Shown: positions 32,980 through 42,113 of the stretch, piece by piece
How positions within the stretch are numbered: the stretch's first letter is position 1
Layout of the letters: the number at the start of each line of letters is the position of its first letter
From: an uncultured Alphaproteobacteria bacterium
GTDB taxonomy: Bacteria > Pseudomonadota > Alphaproteobacteria > RF32 > CAG-239
NCBI GenBank assembly: GCA_944391315.1
Contig: CALXTD010000011.1
Span: forward strand, 1-50,798
Length of the DNA: 50,798 nt
Direction of reading: 5' to 3'
The notes under the pieces: generated by a model
Databases searched by the model: none
Told to the model about the DNA's origin: nothing
Seen by the model: only the letters and a program-made list of their open reading frames with translations
Made by a program: the position numbers and the translations under genes

Positions 32980-34260
32980 ATGGCTGCAAAACAAAAAAGT
33001 ATATTGTCGGAAAAAATTCTTCTTGATGCACTGGACAGGGTTGCGCGCAATCCTATGGGCTATACGGTTTTGTATGTTAATATTTCTCTTCTGAAGCCCA
33101 AAAACAGACATCCGCAGTTTGTTAAAATTATTGCTCGTTTATTTGATAGTGTGGTCGGAACCACAAAAGGGGTTATGTTTGTTTTGAGCAATGGCGATAT
33201 TGCTATTTTGAGTAAAAATACGCCCCCTGAGATTGTTGATGAAGCTGTTAAAAAATTGAGAGAAGGTTTAGCGGCAGATCCGATTTTATCTCATGATAGT
33301 CGCGACTTTGCAAAGGTTTATTCTTTTCCGACCGAGTTTGTTAGTTTTTATAACAAAATAGAGCAGTTGCAGGCGCAGCATCTTAATGCTGCTGCAGAGC
33401 AAAAAAATGTTAAACGCCCATTGAAAGCTGAAGAAATCGATGGGGTTATTGCTCGGTTGGATGATATTGATATTTCTGAGTTGGTTAAACGTCAGAGTAT
33501 CTTAACCGTTGAAGGTGATGGTGCTTTTCATGTTTGTATGCAAGAATTTTTTGTGGCGGTGAAGGATTTAACCCCTTATTTTCCTGAAAATTTGGATTTG
33601 ACGGCGGATCGGTGGTTGTTTCAATATCTGACTCAGGTTTTAGATAAAAAAACTTTGTCGGCTTTTGGTTATGCCGAGCTTGAGCAATGGCCTGAGAAAA
33701 TTAGCATAAATTTAAATCTGTCTTCTGTTTTTTCTAAAGAGTTTGTTCTGTTTGCAAAGAATTTTTTGAAACCAGAACAAACGGTTGTGGTTGAAGTGCA
33801 GATGATGGATGTTTTGAATAATTTGCCTCAGTATAATGAGACGAAAGAGCTTTTGCATAAGGGCGGGCATTTGCTGTTAATAGACTCTTTGAATCCAAAA
33901 TCTTTGGAAATGATAAATTTGGAACAACTGCAACCCGATATGATTAAGTTGTTTTGGGAGCCTTTGATGGCTTATGAGCCAGAGAATGAATGTGTGAAAG
34001 CGGCTATTGAGAAGCTTGGTTCTAAAAATGTGATTTTGGCAAAATGTGATTCTCAAGAGGCTTTAAAATGGGGATTGAAAAACGGAATATCTGTTTTTCA
34101 GGGGCCCTTTATGGATAATATTGAGGCTGCGCTAATTCGCAAAAGTTGTCCTTTAGCTAACAAATGTACTTCTCTTGAATGTTTGAAACGTCGCCGCCTT
34201 TTGCGTGGAAGTTTTCGTCATGAATGCGGTTCGATAGAGAATCTTGAAAAATTGTTGTGA
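32980..34260 (+). CDS. Protein with a degenerate EAL-like domain (paralogue 1)
   Basis: The 426 residues begin with a domain (about 1-140) of unknown type, then a conserved KRQS stretch (about 170). The C-terminal half (about 245-400) has the order of secondary structure of EAL domains: INLNLSSVFSKEF for the usual NLS strand, VVVEVQMMDV for the E-TE strand, GGHLLLIDSLNP for the usual DDFG strand, QPDMIKLFW for the D-IK strand and NVILAKCDSQEALKWGLKNGISVFQGPFM for the last two strands. The EAL motif, the DDFG aspartates and the catalytic lysine/glutamate positions are not recognisable, so phosphodiesterase activity is unlikely. The next gene is its paralogue. The cysteine-rich end (CPLANKCTSLECLKRRR) could bind a metal. 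Confidence 0.75.
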   Translation: MAAKQKSILSEKILLDALDRVARNPMGYTVLYVNISLLKPKNRHPQFVKIIARLFDSVVGTTKGVMFVLSNGDIAILSKNTPPEIVDEAVKKLREGLAADPILSHDSRDFAKVYSFPTEFVSFYNKIEQLQAQHLNAAAEQKNVKRPLKAEEIDGVIARLDDIDISELVKRQSILTVEGDGAFHVCMQEFFVAVKDLTPYFPENLDLTADRWLFQYLTQVLDKKTLSAFGYAELEQWPEKISINLNLSSVFSKEFVLFAKNFLKPEQTVVVEVQMMDVLNNLPQYNETKELLHKGGHLLLIDSLNPKSLEMINLEQLQPDMIKLFWEPLMAYEPENECVKAAIEKLGSKNVILAKCDSQEALKWGLKNGISVFQGPFMDNIEAALIRKSCPLANKCTSLECLKRRRLLRGSFRHECGSIENLEKLL

Positions 34261-34268
34261 GGTTGTAT

Positions 34269-35570
34269 ATGCTCTTTTTTAATAAAAACAACAAAAAATC
34301 AGATAAAAAGAAAGTGCAGACGCCGTCTTTGCAGCCTGAAATAAAAAAAGACGTGTTGATAAATGATTATGTGGCCAGATTGCCAAACAAAAGTGATTAT
34401 AAGGCCTTATATTTGTTCACAAGCAAGCTGAGTGAAGCTAACCAAAAGTATTTGTCGCGGCAGTCGTTGGTAGAGACTTTTGAGGTTGTTTCTGCAAAAG
34501 GTGAAGGTGAGATTTTCGGTCTTCCAAATGATGATATGATTGTTGTTTATAACAAAAAAATGGAAGAAGAGATATTAGCTTGTTTGATTAAAGTAAAATA
34601 TATTTTTCATGATGATCCGCTGATTAAAAACTCTTTTGATTTGGAAAAAGTAGGGTTTGTTGTTTATTATGAATTAGACAATAGCTTTCAGCAAGCGATT
34701 GATGCAGCAATGAAAATAGCTGCAGAGCAGAGCTTTTCTGCGCTTAGAAAAAAAACAACATCTGATAAAACCGATGAGTGGCGTATTGTTAAGCCTCAGG
34801 TAAAAAAATTAAGGCGTGAGCTGACGCCGGCGCTGCTCGGAAAAATTCAAAAAGCCTTGTCGATGACTGATTTTGCCAGTTTGATTCGTCGGCAGTCGGT
34901 TTGTGCTATTATCGGGAAATCTTCTCCTCAGGTGTTGTTTGACGAAGCTTATGTGGCGATTAGCGATTTGCGAGATATGCTTTTGCCTGATTTGGATTTT
35001 ACGGCGAATCCGTGGCTGTTTTTGGCTTTGGCCGGTACGCTTGATAAAAGAGTTTTGGAGCATGTCAGTCAGCATGATGATGGTGCTTTGACCAGTAATT
35101 TTAGTTTGAATTTGAATGTGTCGACCATATTGTCTGATGAGTTTTTAGCTTTTGATGATGGGATTAATACAACAACGCGCTCTACGATCGTACTCGAGTT
35201 GCAGTTGGTTGATATTTTCAGCGATATAAAGGCCTATATGTTGGCGAAGACTTTTGCTCAGTATCGTGGCTATAAGATTTGTATTGACGGTATTACGGTT
35301 GATAAGCTGAAATATATTAATCGGCAAAATCTGGATGCGGATCTTATCAAGATTATTTGGCATCCGAGCTTTATGGATGTTATCCACGAAGATAAGCATT
35401 TTATGGATTATGTTAATCGGGCAGAACGTGCCAAGATGATTTTATGCCGCGTTGATGATCCGAGTGCGGTGGAAGTGGGAAATTCGCTTGGCATTAATAT
35501 GTATCAAGGTTTTTATATTCAGCGGTTGGTCAATAGTTTGCCGGATAAAACAATTTATAGCCTAAGATGA
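34269..35570 (+). CDS. Protein with a degenerate EAL-like domain (paralogue 2)
   Basis: The 433 residues share layout with the gene before it: an N-terminal domain with GEIFGLPNDDMIVVYNK, a middle RRQS block (about residue 207), a W-L-F-xxxLxGTLDKRVL block, and an EAL-like end (about 275-420) with LNLNVSTILSDEF, IVLELQLVDI, GYKICIDGIT, DADLIKIIW and GINMYQGFYI. Here too the catalytic residues of EAL are missing. I place the start at ATG 34269 (GAGG upstream); a GTG at 34257 overlaps the previous stop. The stop overlaps prmC's ATG as ATGA. A role as a c-di-GMP receptor or scaffold is inference. Confidence 0.75.
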   Translation: MLFFNKNNKKSDKKKVQTPSLQPEIKKDVLINDYVARLPNKSDYKALYLFTSKLSEANQKYLSRQSLVETFEVVSAKGEGEIFGLPNDDMIVVYNKKMEEEILACLIKVKYIFHDDPLIKNSFDLEKVGFVVYYELDNSFQQAIDAAMKIAAEQSFSALRKKTTSDKTDEWRIVKPQVKKLRRELTPALLGKIQKALSMTDFASLIRRQSVCAIIGKSSPQVLFDEAYVAISDLRDMLLPDLDFTANPWLFLALAGTLDKRVLEHVSQHDDGALTSNFSLNLNVSTILSDEFLAFDDGINTTTRSTIVLELQLVDIFSDIKAYMLAKTFAQYRGYKICIDGITVDKLKYINRQNLDADLIKIIWHPSFMDVIHEDKHFMDYVNRAERAKMILCRVDDPSAVEVGNSLGINMYQGFYIQRLVNSLPDKTIYSLR

Positions 35571-36412
35571 TAAATATAGCATTTGAACAAGTTGTTAAAC
35601 AGTTGGTCGGAAAAGTTGATTCGCCAAGATTGGAAGGGCGGATGGTGCTTGCTTTTGTCTTGGGAAAAGACAGTGATGAAATCGGCAGCGGCGCGTTTGA
35701 TTTAACTGAGGAACAAAGCGAACATCTGGGAAAGATTCTTCAAAAAAGAATCGATGGAGCTCCCTTGGATAAGTTGCTCGGAGAAAAAGATTTTTATAAA
35801 TATCGCTTTAAGGTGAGTGAAGATGTGCTTTCTCCTCGGTCTGATACAGAAGTTTTGGTTGAGGCTGCCGGAAGATTAATTTTTCAAAATAAGATGGAAA
35901 AGGTTATTGATTTAGGCACAGGTTCGGGCTGCATTTTGTTGTCGTTGTTAGCTGATTTTCCGTCTTTGAGCGGCGTTGGAATTGATGCTTCGGAAAAAGC
36001 TTTGGCAATAGCTGCCGAGAATGCAAAGCGGTTGGGTGTTGGGAATCGTTGTCAGTTGATGAATTTAAGCTGGTTTAAAGATGATTTTGTTCAAAAAACA
36101 GGTGTGGAATATGATATGATTGTATCGAATCCGCCTTATATTCCGAGCAAAGATATTGATGATTTAGACGTTTGTGTTAAAAGCTATGATCCTTTGAGAG
36201 CACTTGATGGCGGAGATGATGGCTATGATCATTATCGTAAGATTGCCGAAGTTGCTCCAAAAATTTTGCGCAAAGGCGGATATATCTTGCTGGAAGGCGG
36301 AATTAATCAGGCTCAGGAAATAAAAAATATTTTTGAAAAACAAGGGCTTGTTTGGTGCCAAACTTTGAAGGATTTGGGGGGAATTGAGCGTTGTATAATT
36401 TTGAAAAAATAA
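35567..36412 (+). CDS. prmC: Peptide chain release factor N5-glutamine methyltransferase
   Basis: PrmC methylates the glutamine of the GGQ motif in release factors RF1 and RF2. The 281 residues show an N-terminal helical domain and a SAM-binding Rossmann domain with VIDLGTGSGC (about 113-122) and the catalytic NPPY (188-191). In relatives the release factor gene prfA lies just upstream; here the degenerate EAL gene takes that place and overlaps prmC by 4 bases. DUF4167 and clpB follow, a common alphaproteobacterial order. Confidence 0.95.
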   Translation: MINIAFEQVVKQLVGKVDSPRLEGRMVLAFVLGKDSDEIGSGAFDLTEEQSEHLGKILQKRIDGAPLDKLLGEKDFYKYRFKVSEDVLSPRSDTEVLVEAAGRLIFQNKMEKVIDLGTGSGCILLSLLADFPSLSGVGIDASEKALAIAAENAKRLGVGNRCQLMNLSWFKDDFVQKTGVEYDMIVSNPPYIPSKDIDDLDVCVKSYDPLRALDGGDDGYDHYRKIAEVAPKILRKGGYILLEGGINQAQEIKNIFEKQGLVWCQTLKDLGGIERCIILKK

Positions 36413-36563
36413 ATTGCAAATTAAAAATTATTATGTATTATAAGCGTGGAAGTACTCGTTTTTTTAGGTTTAGTACTAAGAATTTTTTTCCGAAATAACT
36501 TATTTTTTATCGCTTAGGAAAAGATTTTCGTGTAGAAATCATTACTCGAATTATGGATTAAAT

Positions 36564-37076
36564 ATGAAAAAATTAAATAATAAATATCGCAACAATAATT
36601 ATAATAATCAGGTCTATTCTCTTAATTATAAATTTGATAGCACAAGTCCGGCAGGAAAAATTACCGGAACAGCGTTGGATTTGATTAAAAAATATAATGA
36701 TTTAGCTAAAGACAGTGTTAGTAACAATGATTATGTTACCGCAGAAGTTTATCGCCAATATGCGGAACATTATCGTAAAATCGTGACCGAGATTAATGAA
36801 AAGAAAATGCAGCGCAATAACTTTAACCATGATGCTGAAAATGTTGTTGACGCAAATGTTGCTGATAAGCAAGTCGCAGAGAATGATAATGGTACGGATG
36901 CTCAATCATCAGAAGTAGCAAGTGCGCCGGTTGAAGAAGCTCCGGTTGTTGAGAAAAAAGCTTTTACGGTTATTGAGATTTCTGATGCGCCGAAAGCAGA
37001 AAGTGAACCTGCACCGGCTCCGAAGAAAAGAGTTTATCGTCGCAAGAGCGCTGCAGTTGTCGCTGCTGAAGTTTAG
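36564..37076 (+). CDS. DUF4167 family protein
   Basis: The 170 residues have the family's Asn/Arg/Lys-rich start (KKLNNKYRNNNYNNQ) and the core TSPAGKITGTALDLIKKYNDLAKDSVSNN followed by AEVYRQYAEHYRKIV, as in alphaproteobacterial DUF4167 proteins. The tail is Pro/Glu/Ala-rich and ends basic (KKRVYRRKS). RNA binding has been suggested by the basic ends, but the function is not known. It has a leader of about 150 bases after prmC with no clear promoter pair. Its place between prmC and clpB is the usual one. Confidence 0.87.
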   Translation: MKKLNNKYRNNNYNNQVYSLNYKFDSTSPAGKITGTALDLIKKYNDLAKDSVSNNDYVTAEVYRQYAEHYRKIVTEINEKKMQRNNFNHDAENVVDANVADKQVAENDNGTDAQSSEVASAPVEEAPVVEKKAFTVIEISDAPKAESEPAPAPKKRVYRRKSAAVVAAEV

Positions 37077-37118
37077 TCCTCAGATTTAATTAAAAAAAGA
37101 GGGGGAGGGGAGAGCAAA

Positions 37119-38288
37119 GTGTATTTTTTTATTGCTTTTTTTGTTGTTGTTTTATCCGCCTCTTTGATTACCATTCGGGTGTTATGCGCTTATAGCGATT
37201 ATTCTATTTGGCTCAAGTGGGGTGTGTCTTTGCTGGTTGTGTCCGGCTGGACGGCGCCGCTCATCTTGGGGATGATTCGGCGTCATCATTGGCTTGAAGG
37301 GCAGAGTTATACTGTGGTCAATGATGTTTTGTATGCTTTGTTTGGTTTTGTCTTTTTGCTGTTTTGTGTTTTGTTGGTTAGAGATTTCTTGTGGATCGGA
37401 ATACACAAGATTGCGCAGTTGTGCGGAAAGCCGTCTTCTTTTTTAGATCCGATGAATGGGGTTTTGATTAATCGAGCAAATATTGTGGCGGTTGTCTTTT
37501 GTGTGATGCTGACAGTATGGGGCTTGCATGAAGGCTATAAGACACCGCCGATTAAAGAAGTTGTGCTTTATAGCGACAAAATTAAACAACCGGTGGATAT
37601 TGTTGTTTTGAATGATTTGCATGCTAATCGGACAACATCTGAAAAGCGGCTTAAAAAGTTAGTCGCTCAAATTAAAGGGCTGCGGCCGGAAATCGTGGTG
37701 ATGCCTGGGGATGTGATTGATGATCGTGCCGGTGCTATGGATAAGCAAGCAAAACTTTTGGAAGAAATACGGGGAAAGTATGGAACTTTTCTCTCTTTAG
37801 GAAATCATGAATTTTATTCGGGGTTGAATTCTTGGGTGCCAAAGTTTAATGAACTGGGGTTTCAGCTTTTGTATAATACCGGTCAATATATTCCGGAGTT
37901 GAATATTTTTGTGGGTGGAATTCCTGATTATAATTCAGTTAAAGCTGCGCCGTCAGAGCTGAAAATCGATATTTATCGTTTGTTGAAAGACCGTAAAGAA
38001 GATAGCTATAAAATTTTGTTATCTCATAGTCCGGTCTTTGCTGACAGGTTGTATAAAAATGCTGTTGATTTGATTGTTTCGGGACATACGCATGGTGGAC
38101 AAATTTATCCGTTTCATCATTTGGTGAAGTTGGCTAATCATTATGTTTCCGGTTTGTACAAAGTTAAAGGAATGGATTTGTATGTGTCTAACGGTTATGG
38201 AACATGGGGGCCGATGATGCGGTTGTTTGCTCCATCAGAACTGACTTTAATCCGTCTTATGCCGCAAGAAAATAAACAAGCTAAATAA
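37119..38288 (+). CDS. Membrane-anchored calcineurin-like phosphoesterase
   Basis: The 389 residues begin with four membrane helices (about 1-150), then a metallophosphoesterase domain with the metal-binding motifs NDLHAN (in place of the usual D-x-H), PGDVIDD, GNHEF, LSHSP and SGHTHGGQ. All the metal ligands are present. The layout is like YaeI/YkuE-type enzymes, which cleave lipid or nucleotide phosphates, for example the UDP-diacylglucosamine pyrophosphatase LpxG; the substrate here is not certain. The start is a GTG at 37119 behind GAGGGGAGAG. It sits between DUF4167 and clpB, which is not the normal place for it. Confidence 0.86.
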   Translation: MYFFIAFFVVVLSASLITIRVLCAYSDYSIWLKWGVSLLVVSGWTAPLILGMIRRHHWLEGQSYTVVNDVLYALFGFVFLLFCVLLVRDFLWIGIHKIAQLCGKPSSFLDPMNGVLINRANIVAVVFCVMLTVWGLHEGYKTPPIKEVVLYSDKIKQPVDIVVLNDLHANRTTSEKRLKKLVAQIKGLRPEIVVMPGDVIDDRAGAMDKQAKLLEEIRGKYGTFLSLGNHEFYSGLNSWVPKFNELGFQLLYNTGQYIPELNIFVGGIPDYNSVKAAPSELKIDIYRLLKDRKEDSYKILLSHSPVFADRLYKNAVDLIVSGHTHGGQIYPFHHLVKLANHYVSGLYKVKGMDLYVSNGYGTWGPMMRLFAPSELTLIRLMPQENKQAK

Positions 38289-38311
38289 AAAATTTCTAAT
38301 ATTTATTGATT

Positions 38312-38339
38312 TTGACCTCATTGCGTTCTTATATATTAT
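38312..38339 (+). promoter_or_regulatory. Promoter of clpB
   Basis: TTGACC at 38312-38317 and TATTAT at 38334-38339 are 16 bases apart. This is housekeeping-like; I see no CCATNT-type -10 that would mark an RpoH promoter. Confidence 0.55.
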
Positions 38340-38346
38340 TAAGAAC
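38325..38346. promoter_or_regulatory. Inverted repeat over the clpB -10 box (possible operator)
   Basis: GTTCTTA (38325-38331) and TAAGAAC (38340-38346) are perfect inverted copies eight bases apart, and the -10 box lies exactly between the arms. A repressor bound here would block the promoter. It is not the CIRCE element of HrcA. Confidence 0.4.
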
Positions 38347-38380
38347 AAGAATTTTTTAGATAACGAAAAGGTGAGGCAAA

Positions 38381-40975
38381 ATGGATTTTGAAAAGCTAAC
38401 GGCAAAGTCAAAAGAGCTGGTTCAAGATGTGGTGAATCAGGCCGTCAAAGAACATCATCAATATATTACGCCAGAACATTTGCTGAGCCGAATGCTGGAA
38501 GGCAAAGATACAACGGTGAAAGAACTGTTGCAGCAGTCCGGTGTTGATGTTAATCGGCTTAAAACACGTGTGGCAGAGGAAATTGCAAAGCTTCCGTCCG
38601 TAGAGGGAAGCGGGGTTCAGAGTGTGATGAATCAGGATTTTACCCGTGTGATGATGGAAGCGGAAAAGCTGGCAGAGCAATCCGGTGACAGCTATGTTAC
38701 GGTTGAGCGTATTTTACAGGCTTTGGTTCAGCTTGCCGGTACGAAAGCCTATAATTTGTTAAAAAACTGCGGAGCGAATCCGGTGGCTTTGAATCAGGCC
38801 GTTAATGAGATGCGGAAAGGTCGGGTGGCTGATTCTGAAAATGCCGAAGATAATTTTAATGCATTGAAGAAATATGCGATAGACATTACGGCAAAGGCGC
38901 AAGAAGGAAAGCTTGATCCGGTTATCGGGCGTGAGCATGAAATTCGTCGGACAATCCAAGTTTTGTCACGGCGTACTAAAAATAATCCGGTTTTAATCGG
39001 TGAACCGGGCGTTGGTAAAACGGCAATCGTTGAGGGCTTGGCTATCAGAATTGTAAACAATGATGTTCCTGAAAGTTTGCAGCATAAACGCTTGTTGGCG
39101 CTGGATATGGGGGCTTTGATTGCCGGTGCAAAATTCCGCGGTGAGTTTGAAGAAAGATTAAAAGCGGTTCTGAAAGAAGTTGAAGAATCCGACGGTAACA
39201 TCATTTTGTTTATTGATGAAATGCACACGATTGTTGGGGCCGGTGCTTCCGAAGGCTCAATGGATGCGTCAAACTTGTTAAAGCCGGCTTTGGCAAGAGG
39301 TGAGCTCCATTGCTTGGGTGCAACAACCTTAAATGAATATAAAAAATATGTTGAAAAAGATGCTGCTTTAGCGCGTCGTTTTCAGCCGGTGTTTGTCGGT
39401 GAGCCGAGTGTTGAAGAAACGATTTCGATTTTGCGCGGTATAAAAGACAAGTTTGAATTACACCACGGTGTCCGTATTGCCGACAGTGCCTTGATCGCGG
39501 CGGCCACTTTGTCGAATCGCTATATTACCGATAGATTTTTGCCGGATAAGGCAATCGACTTGATGGATGAGGCGGCAAGTTCTGTTCGTATGGCGGTTGA
39601 CTCAAAGCCGGAAGAGCTTGATGAGCTTGATCGTAGAATCTTGCAGTTAAAAATTGAGCGTGAAGCCTTGAAGAAAGAAAACGATGAGCAGTCGAAATCT
39701 CGTTTGGAGTTGATTGGTTATGAAATTTCTGGTTTGGAAAGCAAGGCCAAAACGCTGGAAGAAAAATGGAAAAAAGACAAGCAAGGCTTGGTTGACCTAA
39801 CAGCGATTAAAGACAAGCTGGATAAGGCAAGAATAGAGGTTGATATTGCCAAACGTGACGGGCGTTATGAACGTGCCGGTGAGTTGCAATACAGCATTAT
39901 TCCACAGCTTGAAAATCAGCTAAAAGAGCTTGAAGAAGAGGCTAAGAGCAACAAAAATAAAGCCAGCGAAACCGTAACGGATGAAAATATTGCGGCGGTT
40001 GTGTCAAAATGGACAGGGGTGCCGGTTGATAAAATGCTGGAAGGCGAAAAAGAAAAACTTTTGCATATGGAAGATTATCTTTCAAAGCGTGTTGTTGGGC
40101 AGAAAGATGCGATTGTGGCTATTTCTAATGCGGTTCGTCGTTCTCGTGCCGGAATTTCTGATGCAAACCAACCAATCGGTTCGTTCTTGTTCTTAGGTCC
40201 GACGGGGGTTGGTAAAACCGAACTCTCAAAAGCCTTGGCAGAGTTTCTGTTTAATGATGAACACGCAATGCTTCGTATTGACATGAGTGAGTATATGGAA
40301 AAGCATGCGGTTGCTCGCTTGATTGGTTCTCCTCCGGGATATGTCGGCTATGATGAAGGTGGTATGTTGACCGAAGCTGTTCGTCGTCGTCCTTATCAGG
40401 TTATTTTGTTTGATGAGGTTGAAAAGGCGCATCCGGATATCTTCAATATTTTGTTGCAGGTATTGGATGATGGTCGTTTGACCGATGGTAAAGGTCGGAC
40501 AGTTGACTTTAAAAATACCATTATCATCATGACATCAAATCTTGGGTCAGATATTTTGACCAATGCGACCGGCGGTGATGATGCCCGCAAGATTAAGGCA
40601 CAAATAATGGATATTGTTAAAGCCTCATTCCGTCCGGAGTTTATTAACCGTATTGATGAAATCATTTTCTTCCACAAGCTTGATAAGTCTAATATCAAGG
40701 AAATTGCGAAGATTATGATAAGCAATATTGAAAAACGCTTGTCAGAGCATAATATAACGCTTAATGTAACGGATCAGGCCTTTGTTTGGATTGTTAATAA
40801 TGGTTATGATCCGGTTTATGGCGCGCGTCCGCTCAGACGTTTGCTGAAAAATCAGATTGAAAACAAGCTGGCGTTAAAGCTTTTATCCGGCGAGATAGAG
40901 GACAATGACACGGCAGATATTGTGGTCGGCAGCGATGGTCAACTGGATGTGGTTAAGAATAAGAGGAAAAAATAA
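38381..40975 (+). CDS. clpB: ATP-dependent chaperone ClpB
   Basis: ClpB is the ring-forming disaggregase that works with DnaK to rescue aggregated proteins. The 864 residues hold the N-terminal Clp repeats (about 1-145), the first AAA+ domain with Walker A GEPGVGKT (207-214) and Walker B FIDEMHT (about 276-282), the M-domain coiled coil (about 405-525) that defines ClpB rather than ClpA, and the second AAA+ domain with GPTGVGKT (about 606-613). No IGL/F loop for ClpP appears. AGGTGAGG precedes the ATG. A 143-residue gene follows after 2 bases. Confidence 0.98.
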   Translation: MDFEKLTAKSKELVQDVVNQAVKEHHQYITPEHLLSRMLEGKDTTVKELLQQSGVDVNRLKTRVAEEIAKLPSVEGSGVQSVMNQDFTRVMMEAEKLAEQSGDSYVTVERILQALVQLAGTKAYNLLKNCGANPVALNQAVNEMRKGRVADSENAEDNFNALKKYAIDITAKAQEGKLDPVIGREHEIRRTIQVLSRRTKNNPVLIGEPGVGKTAIVEGLAIRIVNNDVPESLQHKRLLALDMGALIAGAKFRGEFEERLKAVLKEVEESDGNIILFIDEMHTIVGAGASEGSMDASNLLKPALARGELHCLGATTLNEYKKYVEKDAALARRFQPVFVGEPSVEETISILRGIKDKFELHHGVRIADSALIAAATLSNRYITDRFLPDKAIDLMDEAASSVRMAVDSKPEELDELDRRILQLKIEREALKKENDEQSKSRLELIGYEISGLESKAKTLEEKWKKDKQGLVDLTAIKDKLDKARIEVDIAKRDGRYERAGELQYSIIPQLENQLKELEEEAKSNKNKASETVTDENIAAVVSKWTGVPVDKMLEGEKEKLLHMEDYLSKRVVGQKDAIVAISNAVRRSRAGISDANQPIGSFLFLGPTGVGKTELSKALAEFLFNDEHAMLRIDMSEYMEKHAVARLIGSPPGYVGYDEGGMLTEAVRRRPYQVILFDEVEKAHPDIFNILLQVLDDGRLTDGKGRTVDFKNTIIIMTSNLGSDILTNATGGDDARKIKAQIMDIVKASFRPEFINRIDEIIFFHKLDKSNIKEIAKIMISNIEKRLSEHNITLNVTDQAFVWIVNNGYDPVYGARPLRRLLKNQIENKLALKLLSGEIEDNDTADIVVGSDGQLDVVKNKRKK

Positions 40976-40977
40976 GG

Positions 40978-41409
40978 ATGGCATCAAAATTATTTCAACA
41001 AGCTTTTCGAATTGCTCAAGACTATGATGTCAGCACGCCCAAAGACGGGATTGTGCTGTATAGCATTAGTTATCTTCCAACAAAAGAGAATAGGGACAAG
41101 GCTTTTGCTTATGTCAAGTCTCACCCCGGAAGCATGATGATTGAGCATACGGATTGCGGTGCCAAACTGGTTGAACTGGGTTTATCCAGCAGCGACTGCG
41201 GGTTGAGCAATGAAGAAATTGCCGATATCTGGTCGATTGCCTCCAAGCGTTTTATCGATGGTGGTCGTGGTAATGTGACCGCGTTTGTGACCGGCGCCGA
41301 TGCCAGAAGTGTTTTTCGTCGCCAAGAGCTTCCGAGCATTTTGGAAAATCCGAATATCACCAAGATTAATGGTGAAGATAAATTTTCTTTTGCAAAGAAG
41401 TTTTCTTAA
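40978..41409 (+). CDS. Conserved-looking small protein coupled to clpB
   Basis: The 143 residues start only 2 bases after the clpB stop, so they are almost certainly translated from the same mRNA. The sequence is a compact alpha/beta type: GIVLYSISYLPTKENRDKA, MMIEHTDCGAKLVELG, a conserved-looking CGLSNEEIADIWSIASKRF and VTAFVTGADARSVFRRQELPSILEN. A TDCG and CGLS pair could hold a disulphide or metal. It has no signal peptide or membrane part. I recall no named family. Its link to clpB suggests a role in stress or as a ClpB-related accessory, but that is inference from position only. Confidence 0.75.
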   Translation: MASKLFQQAFRIAQDYDVSTPKDGIVLYSISYLPTKENRDKAFAYVKSHPGSMMIEHTDCGAKLVELGLSSSDCGLSNEEIADIWSIASKRFIDGGRGNVTAFVTGADARSVFRRQELPSILENPNITKINGEDKFSFAKKFS

Positions 41410-41427
41410 ACAAAAGAAGTTGACAAC

Positions 41428-41462
41428 AACAGGGTGAGGTCTTAAACTTTACCCTGTTTTTT
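41428..41462 (+). terminator. Intrinsic terminator of the clpB operon
   Basis: AACAGGGT (41428-41435) and ACCCTGTT (41451-41458) pair over a 15-base loop with a run of six T residues. Confidence 0.75.
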
Positions 41463-41487
41463 GTATTATTTTTAAAACGTTATAATT

Positions 41488-42057
41488 ATGAAAGAAGCAG
41501 AAATTATTAAAAATTTGGAAGGTGTGCAGGCCAAAGCAGCTTGTGCATTAAAAGAAATGTCTGTGGAAGAACGGCAGAAATATGCGCCACATTTATTAAA
41601 GGGGGAAGACAAAAGCATTAAGGTTGTTTTGTTTTTTATCTATAATCTGTGGAACGAAGACAACATCAAAAGGCTGATTGCTGCGGATAATTTTTTTCAG
41701 ATTGAGTGTTATTTGAGCTGGATTAAGCATAGTCTAATGCGCAAGACAGGGGCTTATGGTTATCAGACCTGTTTGAGCGAGTTTAAGCAGGAATTGTTTA
41801 AAAACGGAAAGGCTAAGTTGTTGGTGTTGTTTGAACAGTATTTTCCGCTAAGTGCCGAAGATGAGATTCAGTTGATTTCCATTCGTCGAGAAAAAAATAC
41901 GGAAAAGGCAGTTGATGCTTTTTTATTGTGGTATTGGCAGACGAGGCGATTGAAGCAAAAGACAATTCGGTTTTTGCAAACACCGGACAATCAAGATTTG
42001 TGGCAGAAGTATCAGGAGACAAGTGCTTTTGCTCGTTATGAAGAATTATTTTCTTAA
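41488..42057 (+). CDS. Cytoplasmic protein of unknown function
   Basis: The 189 residues look alpha-helical, with no signal peptide: an N-terminal stretch with LKEMSVEERQKYAPHLLKG, a hydrophobic helix (VVLFFIYNLWN) and a C-terminal basic helix (YWQTRRLKQKTIRFLQ). I recognise no family. There is no clear ribosome site before ATG 41488, so translation may be weak or begin elsewhere; a TATAAT lies only two bases ahead, which is not helpful. A strong terminator follows the stop codon by 13 bases, which supports the gene as real. Confidence 0.7.
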   Translation: MKEAEIIKNLEGVQAKAACALKEMSVEERQKYAPHLLKGEDKSIKVVLFFIYNLWNEDNIKRLIAADNFFQIECYLSWIKHSLMRKTGAYGYQTCLSEFKQELFKNGKAKLLVLFEQYFPLSAEDEIQLISIRREKNTEKAVDAFLLWYWQTRRLKQKTIRFLQTPDNQDLWQKYQETSAFARYEELFS

Positions 42058-42070
42058 AAGAAAGAAAAAA

Positions 42071-42096
42071 GGAACTTTAAGCAAAGTTCCTTTTTT
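42071..42096 (+). terminator. Intrinsic terminator
   Basis: GGAACTTT, an AAGC loop and AAAGTTCC, then six T residues. Confidence 0.9.
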
Positions 42097-42113
42097 CGTT
42101 AAAATTTGTGTCG

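Noticed and set aside
41461..41486. TTGTAT and TATAAT pair before the gene at 41488
   Set aside because: The spacing is only 14 bases and the RNA would start inside the gene.
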